From contig CANRNJ010000001.1 of assembly GCA_947631955.1 (NCBI GenBank), forward strand, positions 1-64,000: 64,000 nt of DNA, given 5' to 3'. Below the pieces are notes generated by a model, which was not told the origin of the DNA, searched no databases, and saw nothing but the letters and a program-made list of their open reading frames with translations. The translations under genes and the position numbers were made by a program. This document shows, in pieces, positions 17,455 to 25,876 of this stretch. Within the stretch, counting starts at the first letter, position 1, and each line of letters begins with the position of its first letter. This DNA is from an uncultured Lachnospiraceae bacterium (lineage in GTDB: Bacteria; Bacillota; Clostridia; Lachnospirales; Lachnospiraceae).

Positions 17455-18251
17455 AACTGCGCCCTCTGCTTTCTGGCAGCATTGTCTTGATCTACCATAG
17501 CGAGGAACACATCTTCCAACTGATTTTCAATCAGCATCTGATCTCCGATCAGCTTGTTATCAGCGGACATTCCATCCTGCTTTGCGCTGCGCCGCAGATC
17601 ATCCAGACTTCCTTCAAACAGCAGGCGTCCATGATTGAGAATACCAATGTCATCCGCCATCAGTTCAATTTCGGAAAGCATATGGGACGAGATCATTATG
17701 GTGCAGCTGCAGAGGCTAGGTAAAGATTTTATCAAGTTCCGGATTTCATGGATGCCGGAAGGGTCAAGGCCGTTAGTCGGTTCGTCCAGAATGAGGATAG
17801 GAGGTCTGCCCAACAGCGCACCGGCAAGTCCAAGGCGCTGCTTCATGCCCAACGAATACTTCTTTGCTAACCGATTCCCAAATTCCTCCAAACCAACCAA
17901 TTCCAGGGCATCGTCAACGGAATCTTTAGGCAGCCCCAAGATCCGGCGGATAATATCAAGGTTCTCCCGGCCGGTCAGATTTGCATAAAAGGATGGCGAT
18001 TCAATAAAGGAACCAATCTCCTTTAGAATGGCAAGCCGATCCTCCGGAAAATGTCGGCCATCAATCGTAAAGCTGCCTTTCGTTGGGGCGGTCAGTCCCA
18101 GCAGCATTTTCATAGTGGTGGATTTGCCTGCCCCGTTGGGGCCGAGGAATCCGTAGATACTGCCCTTCCGAATATGAAGGGAAACATTGTTGACGGAAGT
18201 AAAATTTTTATATTTTTTCGTCAACTGTTCTGTCGTGATAATATAGTCCAT
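17451..18251 (-). CDS. Lantibiotic-immunity ABC ATPase (MutF/CprA type)
   Basis: The 266-residue ATPase has Walker A GFLGPNGAGKSTT at about 33-45, Q-loop IGSFIESPSFYANL, ABC signature KYSLGMKQRLGLAGAL, Walker B PPILILDEPTNGLDP and the H-loop MISSHMLSE. The Q-loop context (ESPSFY) and length match the lantibiotic-immunity BcrA/MutF group. It is the first gene of the operon. Its promoter lies in the 146-base divergent gap shared with the response regulator, where a tandem 11-bp repeat sits. Confidence 0.92.
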   Translation of the reverse strand: MDYIITTEQLTKKYKNFTSVNNVSLHIRKGSIYGFLGPNGAGKSTTMKMLLGLTAPTKGSFTIDGRHFPEDRLAILKEIGSFIESPSFYANLTGRENLDIIRRILGLPKDSVDDALELVGLEEFGNRLAKKYSLGMKQRLGLAGALLGRPPILILDEPTNGLDPSGIHEIRNLIKSLPSLCSCTIMISSHMLSEIELMADDIGILNHGRLLFEGSLDDLRRSAKQDGMSADNKLIGDQMLIENQLEDVFLAMVDQDNAARKQRAQL

Positions 18252-18312
18252 AGAACCAACTCCTTTCTATGCTTCTATGTTACATCATCAACCTGACATT
18301 AACTTTCCCGCC

Positions 18313-18334
18313 ACCTTACTTTTACCTTACTTTT
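18313..18334. promoter_or_regulatory. Tandem 11-bp direct repeat, candidate response-regulator box
   Basis: ACCTTACTTTT occurs twice in perfect tandem (18313-18323 and 18324-18334), midway between the divergent ABC operon and the regulator gene. Eleven-base spaced direct repeats are the usual binding pattern of OmpR-family dimers. It likely serves the response regulator at 18398 in activating the transporter and itself. Confidence 0.6.
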
Positions 18335-18397
18335 TCCGTTCACGCCTGCAAAACGGAAAGAAAACGTGGTATATTCAAGAAGAACGGAGGTGCTGTT

Positions 18398-19099
18398 ATG
18401 AATCATACCTATTTACACAGCAAGAAGATTTTGCTTGTAGATGATGAGGCGGAGCTTCTTAAAATGCTCCAGACATTTCTCACAGAAGAAGGCTTTGAAA
18501 ATATTGTGTCAGCGGTGACTATGAAGGGCGGGCTTGATGCGGCCAGATCAGAATCCCCTGATTTGGCTATTTTGGATGTCATGCTGCCTGATGGAGATGG
18601 TTTTTCCCTCATGCAAGAAATCCGCACCTTTTCCGAGATGCCAATTATCTTTTTAACGGCGAAAGATGAAGCAGCAGACAAACTGGCCGGGCTTGGATCG
18701 GGAGCTGATGACTATGTTGCGAAACCTTTTCTGCCCCAGGAACTTTTATTTCGTATTTACGCTGTTATGCGCCGGTGCTATAAGGAAGAAAACACCCTTA
18801 TTATTCTTGATGGCTGTACGGTCGATCTTAGCCGGGCGGAGGTAAATAAAGATGGTGAAGCAATCTCCTTAACGGCCAAAGAACATATTTTTTTGGAAAC
18901 GCTTGCGCGCAATGAAGGGAAAATCGTGACAGTAGACGCTCTATGTGAAGCTCTTTGGGGTGATAATCCTTTTGGATATGAGAACAGCTTAAATGCCCAT
19001 GTGCGCAGGATCCGGGAGAAAATTGAAACAGATCCATCAAAGCCGGTTTCGCTCATTACGATCAAAGGCTTGGGATATAAACTAAATACAAGGAAGTGA
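18398..19099 (+). CDS. OmpR-family response regulator (CprR-like)
   Basis: The 233-residue regulator starts at the ATG at 18398 after ACGGAGG. The receiver domain runs to about residue 125, with acidic pocket VDDEAE, phospho-acceptor LAILDVMLPDGDG, the Thr-Ala pair LTAKD and VAKPF. The C-terminal winged helix ends NAHVRRIREKIETDPSKPVS, then IKGLGYKL. It pairs with the histidine kinase four bases downstream. The divergent immunity transporter is the predicted target. Confidence 0.9.
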   Translation: MNHTYLHSKKILLVDDEAELLKMLQTFLTEEGFENIVSAVTMKGGLDAARSESPDLAILDVMLPDGDGFSLMQEIRTFSEMPIIFLTAKDEAADKLAGLGSGADDYVAKPFLPQELLFRIYAVMRRCYKEENTLIILDGCTVDLSRAEVNKDGEAISLTAKEHIFLETLARNEGKIVTVDALCEALWGDNPFGYENSLNAHVRRIREKIETDPSKPVSLITIKGLGYKLNTRK

Positions 19100-19103
19100 C
19101 GCC

Positions 19104-20483
19104 ATGAAATCATTTAGAAAATATATATCAAAATATCTGGCGTCATTTGTGGGATTAGTCCTCATTCTGCTGGCAATCAATATCCTTGCTTTCGGGTGGA
19201 CATTTCATGGGGTCATGACGAAAGATTACGGTGACTTTTCTCCGCAGAATATGTTAGATACAACGGCGGCATCTGCTGCTTTGGATGGAATATCCGATGA
19301 AGCTTCTGCGCAGTTAAGACGCAGCCATATCTGGGCCGTCTACCTGGATATGGCAGGTAACGCAGCTTGGGAATTAGACATGCCGGATGAAATACCCGAA
19401 CACTTTACCATCCAGGATGTTGCCTTATTTGCAAAAGGTTATCTTGCCGGTTATCCCGTCTTTATCAGAAATACTGCTGACGGTATGCTGATCTTAGGCT
19501 ATCCGAAAGGCAGCTATATGAAATTGCAAAGCAACTATTTTTCGCTTCGTGCAATCAAAACAATGCCGTTTTTTGTGATGGGAATTTTCGTGGCTGATTT
19601 AGCAATCCTGTTCCTGGCCTATTCCTTTTCAAAGAGGAAAATTCTCAAAAATACAGAGCCGATCATAACTTCGATTGAAGGACTCGGAAGTGGTAAGCCG
19701 ACTGCTCTTTCTATACCGGGAGAATTGTCAGGAGTGGCGAACAGCGTCAATAAGGCGGCTGATATATTAAACAGGCAAAATCAGGCACGCGCAAATTGGA
19801 TCAGCGGTGTTTCCCACGATATACGGACGCCTCTTTCTATGATTATGGGGTACTCTAAACTGATTGCCGATGAGGATTCTTTGAATGATGATGTCAGGAA
19901 AAAGGCGGAAATCATAAGCCAGCAAAGTGTTAAAATAAGAGAGCTGGTACAAGACCTGAATCTCGTATCGCAGTTGGAATATGAAATGCAGCCCATCCAT
20001 AAAGCAGCGATCCGTATCGCAAGCCTTGTGAGAACCTATGTGGCGGATTTGCTGAACGGAGGACTGCCAGATCAATACTCGATCGATGTTGACATCTCAG
20101 CGAACGCTGAAATTACAACTTTTGAATGTGATGCGCGTTTGATTTCGAGGGCAATTAACAATCTGGTACAGAATAGTATCCAGCATAATCCTGATGGATG
20201 CGATATTATGCTCAGCCTTGATCGTACAGAGGACAGCGTGATTCTTTATGCTGCAGATAATGGCATTGGCCTGTCTGCTGAAAAACTCAAGAAACTGCGG
20301 GAACGACCTCATTATATCGAGAGTACAGATGATCGTTTAGACCTGCGGCATGGCCTCGGACATATTCTTGTCCAACAGATTGTTAAGGCCCATAATGGAA
20401 CTATGCAGATAGAGAGTGAAAACCAGAAAGGATTTAAGGTGACGCTGATATTCCCAAGACGACCAGACGATTCATGTATGTAG
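19104..20483 (+). CDS. Sensor histidine kinase (CprK/SpaK-like)
   Basis: The 459-residue kinase has one N-terminal transmembrane helix, an extracytoplasmic domain of about 130 residues (containing AVYLDMAGNAAWELDMPDEI), a second helix (FVADLAILFLAYSF), a HAMP-like linker and a HisKA box ANWISGVSHDIRTPLSMIMG with the phospho-acceptor His. The ATPase has N box NNLVQNSIQHNPDG, YAADNGIG and RHGLGHILVQQIV. Kinases of this shape sense lantibiotics or cationic peptides in the CprK, NsrK and SpaK groups. The gene ends 20 bases before a hairpin terminator. Confidence 0.9.
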   Translation: MKSFRKYISKYLASFVGLVLILLAINILAFGWTFHGVMTKDYGDFSPQNMLDTTAASAALDGISDEASAQLRRSHIWAVYLDMAGNAAWELDMPDEIPEHFTIQDVALFAKGYLAGYPVFIRNTADGMLILGYPKGSYMKLQSNYFSLRAIKTMPFFVMGIFVADLAILFLAYSFSKRKILKNTEPIITSIEGLGSGKPTALSIPGELSGVANSVNKAADILNRQNQARANWISGVSHDIRTPLSMIMGYSKLIADEDSLNDDVRKKAEIISQQSVKIRELVQDLNLVSQLEYEMQPIHKAAIRIASLVRTYVADLLNGGLPDQYSIDVDISANAEITTFECDARLISRAINNLVQNSIQHNPDGCDIMLSLDRTEDSVILYAADNGIGLSAEKLKKLRERPHYIESTDDRLDLRHGLGHILVQQIVKAHNGTMQIESENQKGFKVTLIFPRRPDDSCM

Positions 20484-20503
20484 AGCTGACAAGTCTTGCT
20501 GCA

Positions 20504-20528
20504 CGACGGCTTTTTTCTTTTGCCGTCG
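20504..20528. terminator. Bidirectional hairpin terminator
   Basis: CGACGGC (20504-20510) pairs with GCCGTCG (20522-20528), with a T-rich loop. It sits between the convergent kinase gene (plus) and Bce-type permease gene (minus) and can serve both. Confidence 0.6.
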
Positions 20529-20543
20529 CGCGGCAGAAAACTT

Positions 20544-22763
20544 TTATTCAGTTACAGATTTCTGGAACAGGATCCATGTGCTGATAAAATAACATATAAG
20601 CAATATGACAAGAATACAGATCATAGTTCCTACTTGTGTCAGCAAAGCTCCGATACCTATATAGGCAGAAATCTCTTCCGATATTGTTTCAAAGAAGTAT
20701 GCAGCGACGATGATTGACACAAATGTTGCAACAGCAATCGGCAAACCAAACCATACAGCTAATTGCTTCAAAATCAGGTGTTCTGTTTCATGCCGATCTA
20801 CACCGAGTTTGCGAAGTACACCAAAGCGGTATTTATAATGAGCTGCGTCTAAAAGCTGCTGCAGCGAAAGAATAGTAAGACAGATAACCATTAAAACAAC
20901 CGCACTATAAACAAAAGCCGCTTGTAAAATAAAGTTCCCCGCGATCGTACTATTGATTTGCTGCGTACTCGTTCTGATGTAATATCGAACGCCATTTCCA
21001 TTGTCCGGCGTTTCGGGATATTTTTGAACAAAAGCATTTTCAAGGTAAATTGCTTCATTATACGGTATTGCCGTTTCTGTTCTCACATATCGGTTTCGCA
21101 TAACTGAAAGGAGACCGTCGCAAATGCCGTCCGGAAAAATATATATAACATCAGTATAGCTGTTATAAACAGTTTCACCGATCGCCTCTAAGTGATAAGC
21201 ATTTTCCGCAAGGCTTAAAGTCCCCATATCTGTTGACAGGACAGTATGATTCAGTAAAAATTCGCTTCGTTCTTCCTCAGTTGCTATTGTCTGCCATTGC
21301 GTTGTAAATTCTCCCTCGTTTAAGGAAATCGGTTCATATCCAAGCATTTCCCGCAAGGCGTTATAGTCGGAAAGCGATATTGCCACAACAGGGAAATCCC
21401 ATTTGATCCGTTTATGAAAATCCTCTTGATTAGGCAGGTATAAGTTGAAAGTGCAATCATAAGCCACGGCAATATTCTTTTCATCAAGAAAAGAAGTGAT
21501 AAGCTCATAATTATCTTTTGGTAAGTCCTCTGTCTTGTACACATCATTATATCTTGTGCTGATTTGAACATCATACAAGGAACGTACATCTAAATACCCC
21601 GAAGCCCATCCTGTTAATGCCGGAGCTGCCACAAACAGAAATACAGCTAATACTAATGTCAGGCAGATCAACGTCATTGTTTTAGAGGTAGTATGCAGCT
21701 TTGAAATGATCTGTCCGAAGAAAAACAGATCGGTTCCCCGATATTTATGTTCGAGGGATTCTTCTTTCCATTCAGACAGCAGATTACTTGCCAAATAAAT
21801 CGTACAACAGATCCAAAATATCACATAAACGAGCAAGAACATCAAATATTCGTTAAGTGTACCCTCGCCGCTTGAAAGCATATATTTTTTTTGGATGACA
21901 GGAACACTTGCCGCAAATCCAATATTTGCAAGTGAAAGTATGGCGGCAGCAAGGACATATCGGTTAAAACTCCATTTCTTGTGCACAACACACCATACAA
22001 CACTTAAAAGAAAAGATGCTGCCGGGGCAATGATATTTCCCCAAAACATGATATGAACGGGGATAGGAAAACGGGGATCAGAATAATAGTACATTTGCGA
22101 TATTCCCGTAACTGCTGCAAGCAGTAAAATAATTGCATATAAAACTGAAATCACCGGCATATAGCGGCTTTTTCTGATATGCGGCTCATTCTGCTTATCG
22201 GCATACAGCATATCAATGATCTTTATTTTCCGTATTGTACGGACATTAAATACCCCCACAACCAAAAGACTTATTGCGAAAAAACATACTGTCAGACTAA
22301 CCGTATCGGGAAACAGCGTCCAAGATAATTTGTAGTCTTTTCCATAGGCAGATAACAGCATACCCGTTATAAACTGCGAGCAGAATACACCTAAAAAAAT
22401 GCCGATAATGATTGATACTGCTCCCATTAAAAAGGTTTCTGCAAAGAATATCCACGCAACGGTTTTTTGTTCCATTCCCATAACAGATTGTATGGCAAAC
22501 TCCTTTTGCTTCCTCCGCAGCATATAGTTATTCACATAGCGTATAAGGAACAGCAGCAACAGGGTTACTGCACAGATCGCCATTTTCAGCCCGTCGCTTA
22601 CTAAAGTAAATTCGTATTCTGTCCCAACGTCGGGATTATAATATTTGCTCGTAATAGACAGGAACGCATAGAACAGCATGACACAAATCGTCATGGTAAC
22701 AACATATACCAAATAATCCTTTGCCGAACGCTTTGCATTTCTGAAAATCAGTTTAGCGTACAT
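20544..22763 (-). CDS. BceB-type ABC permease (FtsX domains)
   Basis: The 739-residue permease begins MYAKLIFRNAKRSAKDYLVY at the ATG at 22763, eight bases after GGAGGAGG and inside the end of the ATPase gene (11-base overlap). It has about ten membrane segments with two FtsX regions. A large extracytoplasmic domain (about residues 400-600) lies before the last helices, a hallmark of BceB/VraG permeases that detect and detach antimicrobial peptides such as bacitracin from lipid II cycle targets. The partner ATPase is at 22753-23520 and the cognate BceRS-like pair at 23629-25310. Confidence 0.88.
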   Translation of the reverse strand: MYAKLIFRNAKRSAKDYLVYVVTMTICVMLFYAFLSITSKYYNPDVGTEYEFTLVSDGLKMAICAVTLLLLFLIRYVNNYMLRRKQKEFAIQSVMGMEQKTVAWIFFAETFLMGAVSIIIGIFLGVFCSQFITGMLLSAYGKDYKLSWTLFPDTVSLTVCFFAISLLVVGVFNVRTIRKIKIIDMLYADKQNEPHIRKSRYMPVISVLYAIILLLAAVTGISQMYYYSDPRFPIPVHIMFWGNIIAPAASFLLSVVWCVVHKKWSFNRYVLAAAILSLANIGFAASVPVIQKKYMLSSGEGTLNEYLMFLLVYVIFWICCTIYLASNLLSEWKEESLEHKYRGTDLFFFGQIISKLHTTSKTMTLICLTLVLAVFLFVAAPALTGWASGYLDVRSLYDVQISTRYNDVYKTEDLPKDNYELITSFLDEKNIAVAYDCTFNLYLPNQEDFHKRIKWDFPVVAISLSDYNALREMLGYEPISLNEGEFTTQWQTIATEEERSEFLLNHTVLSTDMGTLSLAENAYHLEAIGETVYNSYTDVIYIFPDGICDGLLSVMRNRYVRTETAIPYNEAIYLENAFVQKYPETPDNGNGVRYYIRTSTQQINSTIAGNFILQAAFVYSAVVLMVICLTILSLQQLLDAAHYKYRFGVLRKLGVDRHETEHLILKQLAVWFGLPIAVATFVSIIVAAYFFETISEEISAYIGIGALLTQVGTMICILVILLICYFISTWILFQKSVTE

Positions 22764-23520
22764 CGCTTTGACCTCCTCCCAGCATGGTAAGGACGTCCAG
22801 TATCTTTTCAAAAAATGTTTTTCTGGAATCGCCGCCCTTTAGGATTTCGGTAAAGATCATCCCATCCCTTAAAAAGAGAATACGGTTCGCGTAGTTGGCG
22901 GAAAAAGCGTCATGCGTTACCATCAGGATCGTTGTCCCCATCTGCTCATTGATACTCTGCATGGTGCTGAGCAGCATTTGTGACGAATGGCTGTCCAGAG
23001 CGCCTGTCGGTTCATCGGCAAGAAGCAGTTTCGGCTTATTGATAATAGCTCTGGCACAGGCACAGCGCTGTTTCTGACCGCCGGACACCTGATAAGGGTA
23101 CTTGTCCAGAATGTCCGTAATATTGAGCGTTCCGGCCATTTCCGCCACTTTTTTCTCAATCTCATGGGCAGGCACATGATTGATCGTCAATGCCAGGGCT
23201 ATATTTTCCGAAATCGTCAAGGTATCCAACAGGTTAAAATCCTGAAAGACAAAGCCGAGATTCTCCCTGCGGAAACGTGCCAGTTCCTTTTCTTTGATCT
23301 CCGTCACGTCATTTCCGTCCAGATAGATATGCCCCGCACTGACAATATCTATCGTGGATATACAGTTCAGCAGCGTGGTCTTGCCGGAGCCAGACGCGCC
23401 CATAATGCCTACAAACTCACCCTCACTGATGGAAAAGCTGATGTCGTTTATGGCTTTTGTAATGTTCCCCTGATTACCGTAATACTTCTGGATATGTTCC
23501 AGGCGCAATATCTCTTTCAT
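22753..23520 (-). CDS. BceA-type ABC ATPase
   Basis: The 255-residue ATPase starts at the ATG at 23520 after AGGAG. It has Walker A GIMGASGSGKTTLLN, Q-loop FVFQDFNLLDTLT, signature YPYQVSGGQKQRCACARAI, Walker B PKLLLADEPTGALDS and H-loop MVTHDAFSA, matching the MacB/LolD/BceA class with ADEPTGALDS. It is paired with the FtsX-domain permease immediately downstream. The operon promoter lies in the 108-base gap to the kinase gene. Confidence 0.92.
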   Translation of the reverse strand: MKEILRLEHIQKYYGNQGNITKAINDISFSISEGEFVGIMGASGSGKTTLLNCISTIDIVSAGHIYLDGNDVTEIKEKELARFRRENLGFVFQDFNLLDTLTISENIALALTINHVPAHEIEKKVAEMAGTLNITDILDKYPYQVSGGQKQRCACARAIINKPKLLLADEPTGALDSHSSQMLLSTMQSINEQMGTTILMVTHDAFSANYANRILFLRDGMIFTEILKGGDSRKTFFEKILDVLTMLGGGQSDVR

Positions 23521-23549
23521 GCCAACGCTCCTTATTTTTGTTGGTGACA

Positions 23550-23618
23550 TTATTATAACGGATATGCCAAACCGTTTGTATCAGGTTTTCTTACGAAGTT
23601 CTAACAAAAATGTAAGAA
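23550..23618 (-). promoter_or_regulatory. Bce-operon promoter with inverted-repeat regulator box
   Basis: On the minus strand TATAAT is visible near 23550, with no good -35 at the normal distance. Upstream, TTCTTAC (23588-23594) and GTAAGAA (23612-23618) form a 7-bp inverted repeat. Weak -35 boxes preceded by BceR-type inverted repeats are typical of Bce-like promoters, so activation by the adjacent response regulator is likely (inference). Confidence 0.5.
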
Positions 23619-23628
23619 GTGCAGGGCG

Positions 23629-24642
23629 TCAGCTCTGCACTTGATGAATAAAGTCGTTGATATGAAAAGAAAGTCTGAAAACCGTTTCGTCGGTTGAAAC
23701 TGCTGCTATTCCTATGTCCAGTTTATCACACAGCCGTTTACACAAGTACAGCCCCATACCGGTTGCCGTCTGGGAAGTGTCCCGGCCGTTCACTCCGGTG
23801 AAGCCTTTTTCAAATATGCGGGGAAGATCGCTGTCCCGGATCCCGATGCCATTATCGGCAATGCACAGAGATATTTCGTTACCTGCATGTTCCACATAAA
23901 ACCTTATTGTTGGAGATTCCGCACGGTACTTGACCGCATTGACGATCATCTGGTTCAGGATGAAACACAGCCATTTTTCATCGGAATAAACCGTATCGTC
24001 CGTTTCCGCAAGATCGATCAGGACGTTATGCTGACGAAGCAGATATTTGTTTTCCGCGATCGCCTGATGGACAACATCAAAAAGCCGGATCTCCCTTACC
24101 AGATAATCTTTTTCGGGGTGTTCGCTTCTGGCGTAGTACAGGGCCTGCTCCGTATAGCAGTTTGTCTTTTCCAGTTCTATCAACAGGTCTTTGGAAAAAT
24201 CCGGCCTGTGGTTTTCACAGATCAGCTTCATGGCCGTGACAGGCGTTTTGATCTCATGCACCCATTGTTCGATAAATTCTTTATATTCGCTCTGTTCCCG
24301 TTTTAATGCGTTTACCTGTTCCAACATGGATCTTCCCGCCAGTTTCAGGATCTGATAGTACACCTGATCGTCGGCCCGGACCGGGCGTTCCATCACTTCC
24401 GGGAGCAGATACCGCTCTTCAAGCTGTTCAGCCAAAGCCAGCAGTTTATCCATCTGCGCTTTCCGGGTAAAGTACGCCGTCAACAAAGATACCGCAGCCG
24501 CCGTTCCCCAAACGGCCTCAATCAGAATGATACTGTCCGCATTTATCCCATTCAGCCGGAGAAAAAGCGCCAAAGCCGCCATGCCGGACCCATTCAAAAA
24601 AAGGACCGGGATCTTTTGTTTCCAATACGATTTACCGTTCAT
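23629..24642 (-). CDS. BceS-like intramembrane-sensing histidine kinase
   Basis: The 337-residue kinase has only two N-terminal membrane helices separated by a short loop (FLRLNGINADSIILIEAVWG) and no extracellular sensor, the intramembrane-sensing type that depends on its Bce transporter for signal input. The HisKA-like box is EQWVHEIKTPVTAMKLI. The ATPase has NQMIVNAVKYR, ADNGIGI and ATGMGLYLCKRL. Its ATG overlaps the response-regulator stop by four bases. It is expected to sense flux through the permease encoded next to it. Confidence 0.9.
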   Translation of the reverse strand: MNGKSYWKQKIPVLFLNGSGMAALALFLRLNGINADSIILIEAVWGTAAAVSLLTAYFTRKAQMDKLLALAEQLEERYLLPEVMERPVRADDQVYYQILKLAGRSMLEQVNALKREQSEYKEFIEQWVHEIKTPVTAMKLICENHRPDFSKDLLIELEKTNCYTEQALYYARSEHPEKDYLVREIRLFDVVHQAIAENKYLLRQHNVLIDLAETDDTVYSDEKWLCFILNQMIVNAVKYRAESPTIRFYVEHAGNEISLCIADNGIGIRDSDLPRIFEKGFTGVNGRDTSQTATGMGLYLCKRLCDKLDIGIAAVSTDETVFRLSFHINDFIHQVQS

Positions 24643-25310
24643 ATATAATATCCCTGCCTGTGCTTCGTGTTAATAAAATCATGCAGACCGACGGCAGACA
24701 ATTTATCCCGGATCCGGTTGATGTTCACGCTCAAAGCATTGTCGTCCACGTAGAGCTGGTTATCCCAGAGAAAATCGATCAAATCGCTCCGCAGGCAGAT
24801 CTTTCCGGCGTTTTTATAGAGATAATACAATATTTTAAACTCGTTTTTGGTAAGTTCGATCTGATGCCCGTCAAATTCGAGCCTGCTGCTCTCCAGATGT
24901 AACGATGTCCCCTGATACACAATGATTTCCTGTCCGTCTGCCGGGTATGCCCGTTTCAAAAGCGAGGCGATCTTTGCCAGTAAAATAGCAGTATTGTAGG
25001 GTTTTGTGATATAGGCGTCCCCGCCTAACATGATACTGTTCAACTCGTCCATATCCGTACTGCAGCTTGTCACAAAAACAATGGGCGCATTTGAAAAAGT
25101 ACGGATCTTGGAACACAGGGAAAAACCATTTTCGCCGGGCAGCTTAATATCCAGCAGGATCAGCTGCGGGGCTTCCCTTTTAACATCCTCTATCGTCATG
25201 CCAAAATCAGAAACGACAGACGTGTCATAACCGTTCCCGCAAAGCATAGCCCTTAGCTCGGAACGTATCAGGGGATCGTCCTCTATTATCATGATTTTAT
25301 ATGCCGTCAT
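24639..25310 (-). CDS. BceR-like OmpR-family response regulator
   Basis: The 223-residue regulator has the receiver signature IMIIEDDPLIRSEL, phospho-acceptor LILLDIKLPGENGFSL, IVFVTS and ITKPYN. The C-terminal winged helix includes ELTKNEFKILYYLYKNAG and ends HRQGYYI. The ATG at 25310 was chosen because the receiver begins four residues later; the ribosome site is weak. It forms an operon with the intramembrane kinase and lies upstream of the Bce-type transporter, its probable target. Confidence 0.9.
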   Translation of the reverse strand: MTAYKIMIIEDDPLIRSELRAMLCGNGYDTSVVSDFGMTIEDVKREAPQLILLDIKLPGENGFSLCSKIRTFSNAPIVFVTSCSTDMDELNSIMLGGDAYITKPYNTAILLAKIASLLKRAYPADGQEIIVYQGTSLHLESSRLEFDGHQIELTKNEFKILYYLYKNAGKICLRSDLIDFLWDNQLYVDDNALSVNINRIRDKLSAVGLHDFINTKHRQGYYI

Positions 25311-25518
25311 CTCTGCGTATCCGTCCTTTTTTGTTCTTCTGTCAAGCGGCTTTTGGACATCTTTAAGATCCGTCAAAACGCAGGCGTCTTTCCCGCACAT
25401 AGGATGCGCCCGGCCGGACAGGAATAGTTTATAGTGTAATTATATGGATCCAGACACAGAGTTTCAAGTGTTTATCCAAATTACTATTCATCAGAACATT
25501 CTAAAAAAGGCGGAGCTC

Positions 25519-25740
25519 TCACCCGAAGGTACGCTTGATCTCGCCAAGCTCGCCCTGCGTTTCTACCCAGTTCTCCACATAGCCGCAGTCACAGCAGACA
25601 TAGCGAATAACCGGGATTTTTTTCATCAGCGTAAAGGTCGATGTATAAATATTGTTGCCGCTTGCATGACGGTTTTGATTGTCGGGGACACGGACAATAT
25701 TTTGTGAATTGCACTTAGGGCAGCGTTTCGTATTTTTCAT
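25519..25740 (-). CDS. Small zinc-ribbon protein, unknown function
   Basis: The 73-residue protein starts at the ATG at 25740 (MKNTKRCPKCNSQNI). Two pairs, CPKC and CCDCGYVENW, give a zinc-ribbon pattern seen in small Firmicutes proteins of unknown role. It lies downstream of the ABC permease gene at 25875, separated by strong hairpins, and may be a separate transcript or a read-through product. It might bind nucleic acid or a partner protein; the sequence does not say which. Confidence 0.6.
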   Translation of the reverse strand: MKNTKRCPKCNSQNIVRVPDNQNRHASGNNIYTSTFTLMKKIPVIRYVCCDCGYVENWVETQGELGEIKRTFG

Positions 25741-25753
25741 AGTAATCTCCATT

Positions 25754-25876
25754 CCGGAGCGTTCTTGCGACGGGCGACGCGAATCTCAAATTCGCGTCTG
25801 CCATCAGGGGAATTTGTGACGCTCCGGCACAAATTCTAGTGTGAAAAATCAGCACATCAGTGTGATTTTTCACACT
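25754..25876 (-). repeat. Set of three hairpins between permease and zinc-ribbon genes
   Basis: Nested inverted repeats fill this gap. CCGGAGCGT (25754-25762) pairs with ACGCTCCGG (25819-25827) and encloses GACGCGAA/TTCGCGTC (25776-25783 and 25791-25798). AATTTGTG (25811-25818) can alternatively pair with CACAAATT (25828-25835). Beside it, AGTGTGAAAAATCA (25838-25851) pairs with TGATTTTTCACACT (25863-25876), touching the permease stop. No T-run follows the stems. It could be an RNA-stabilising structure, an attenuator or a small palindromic repeat element. Confidence 0.55.
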
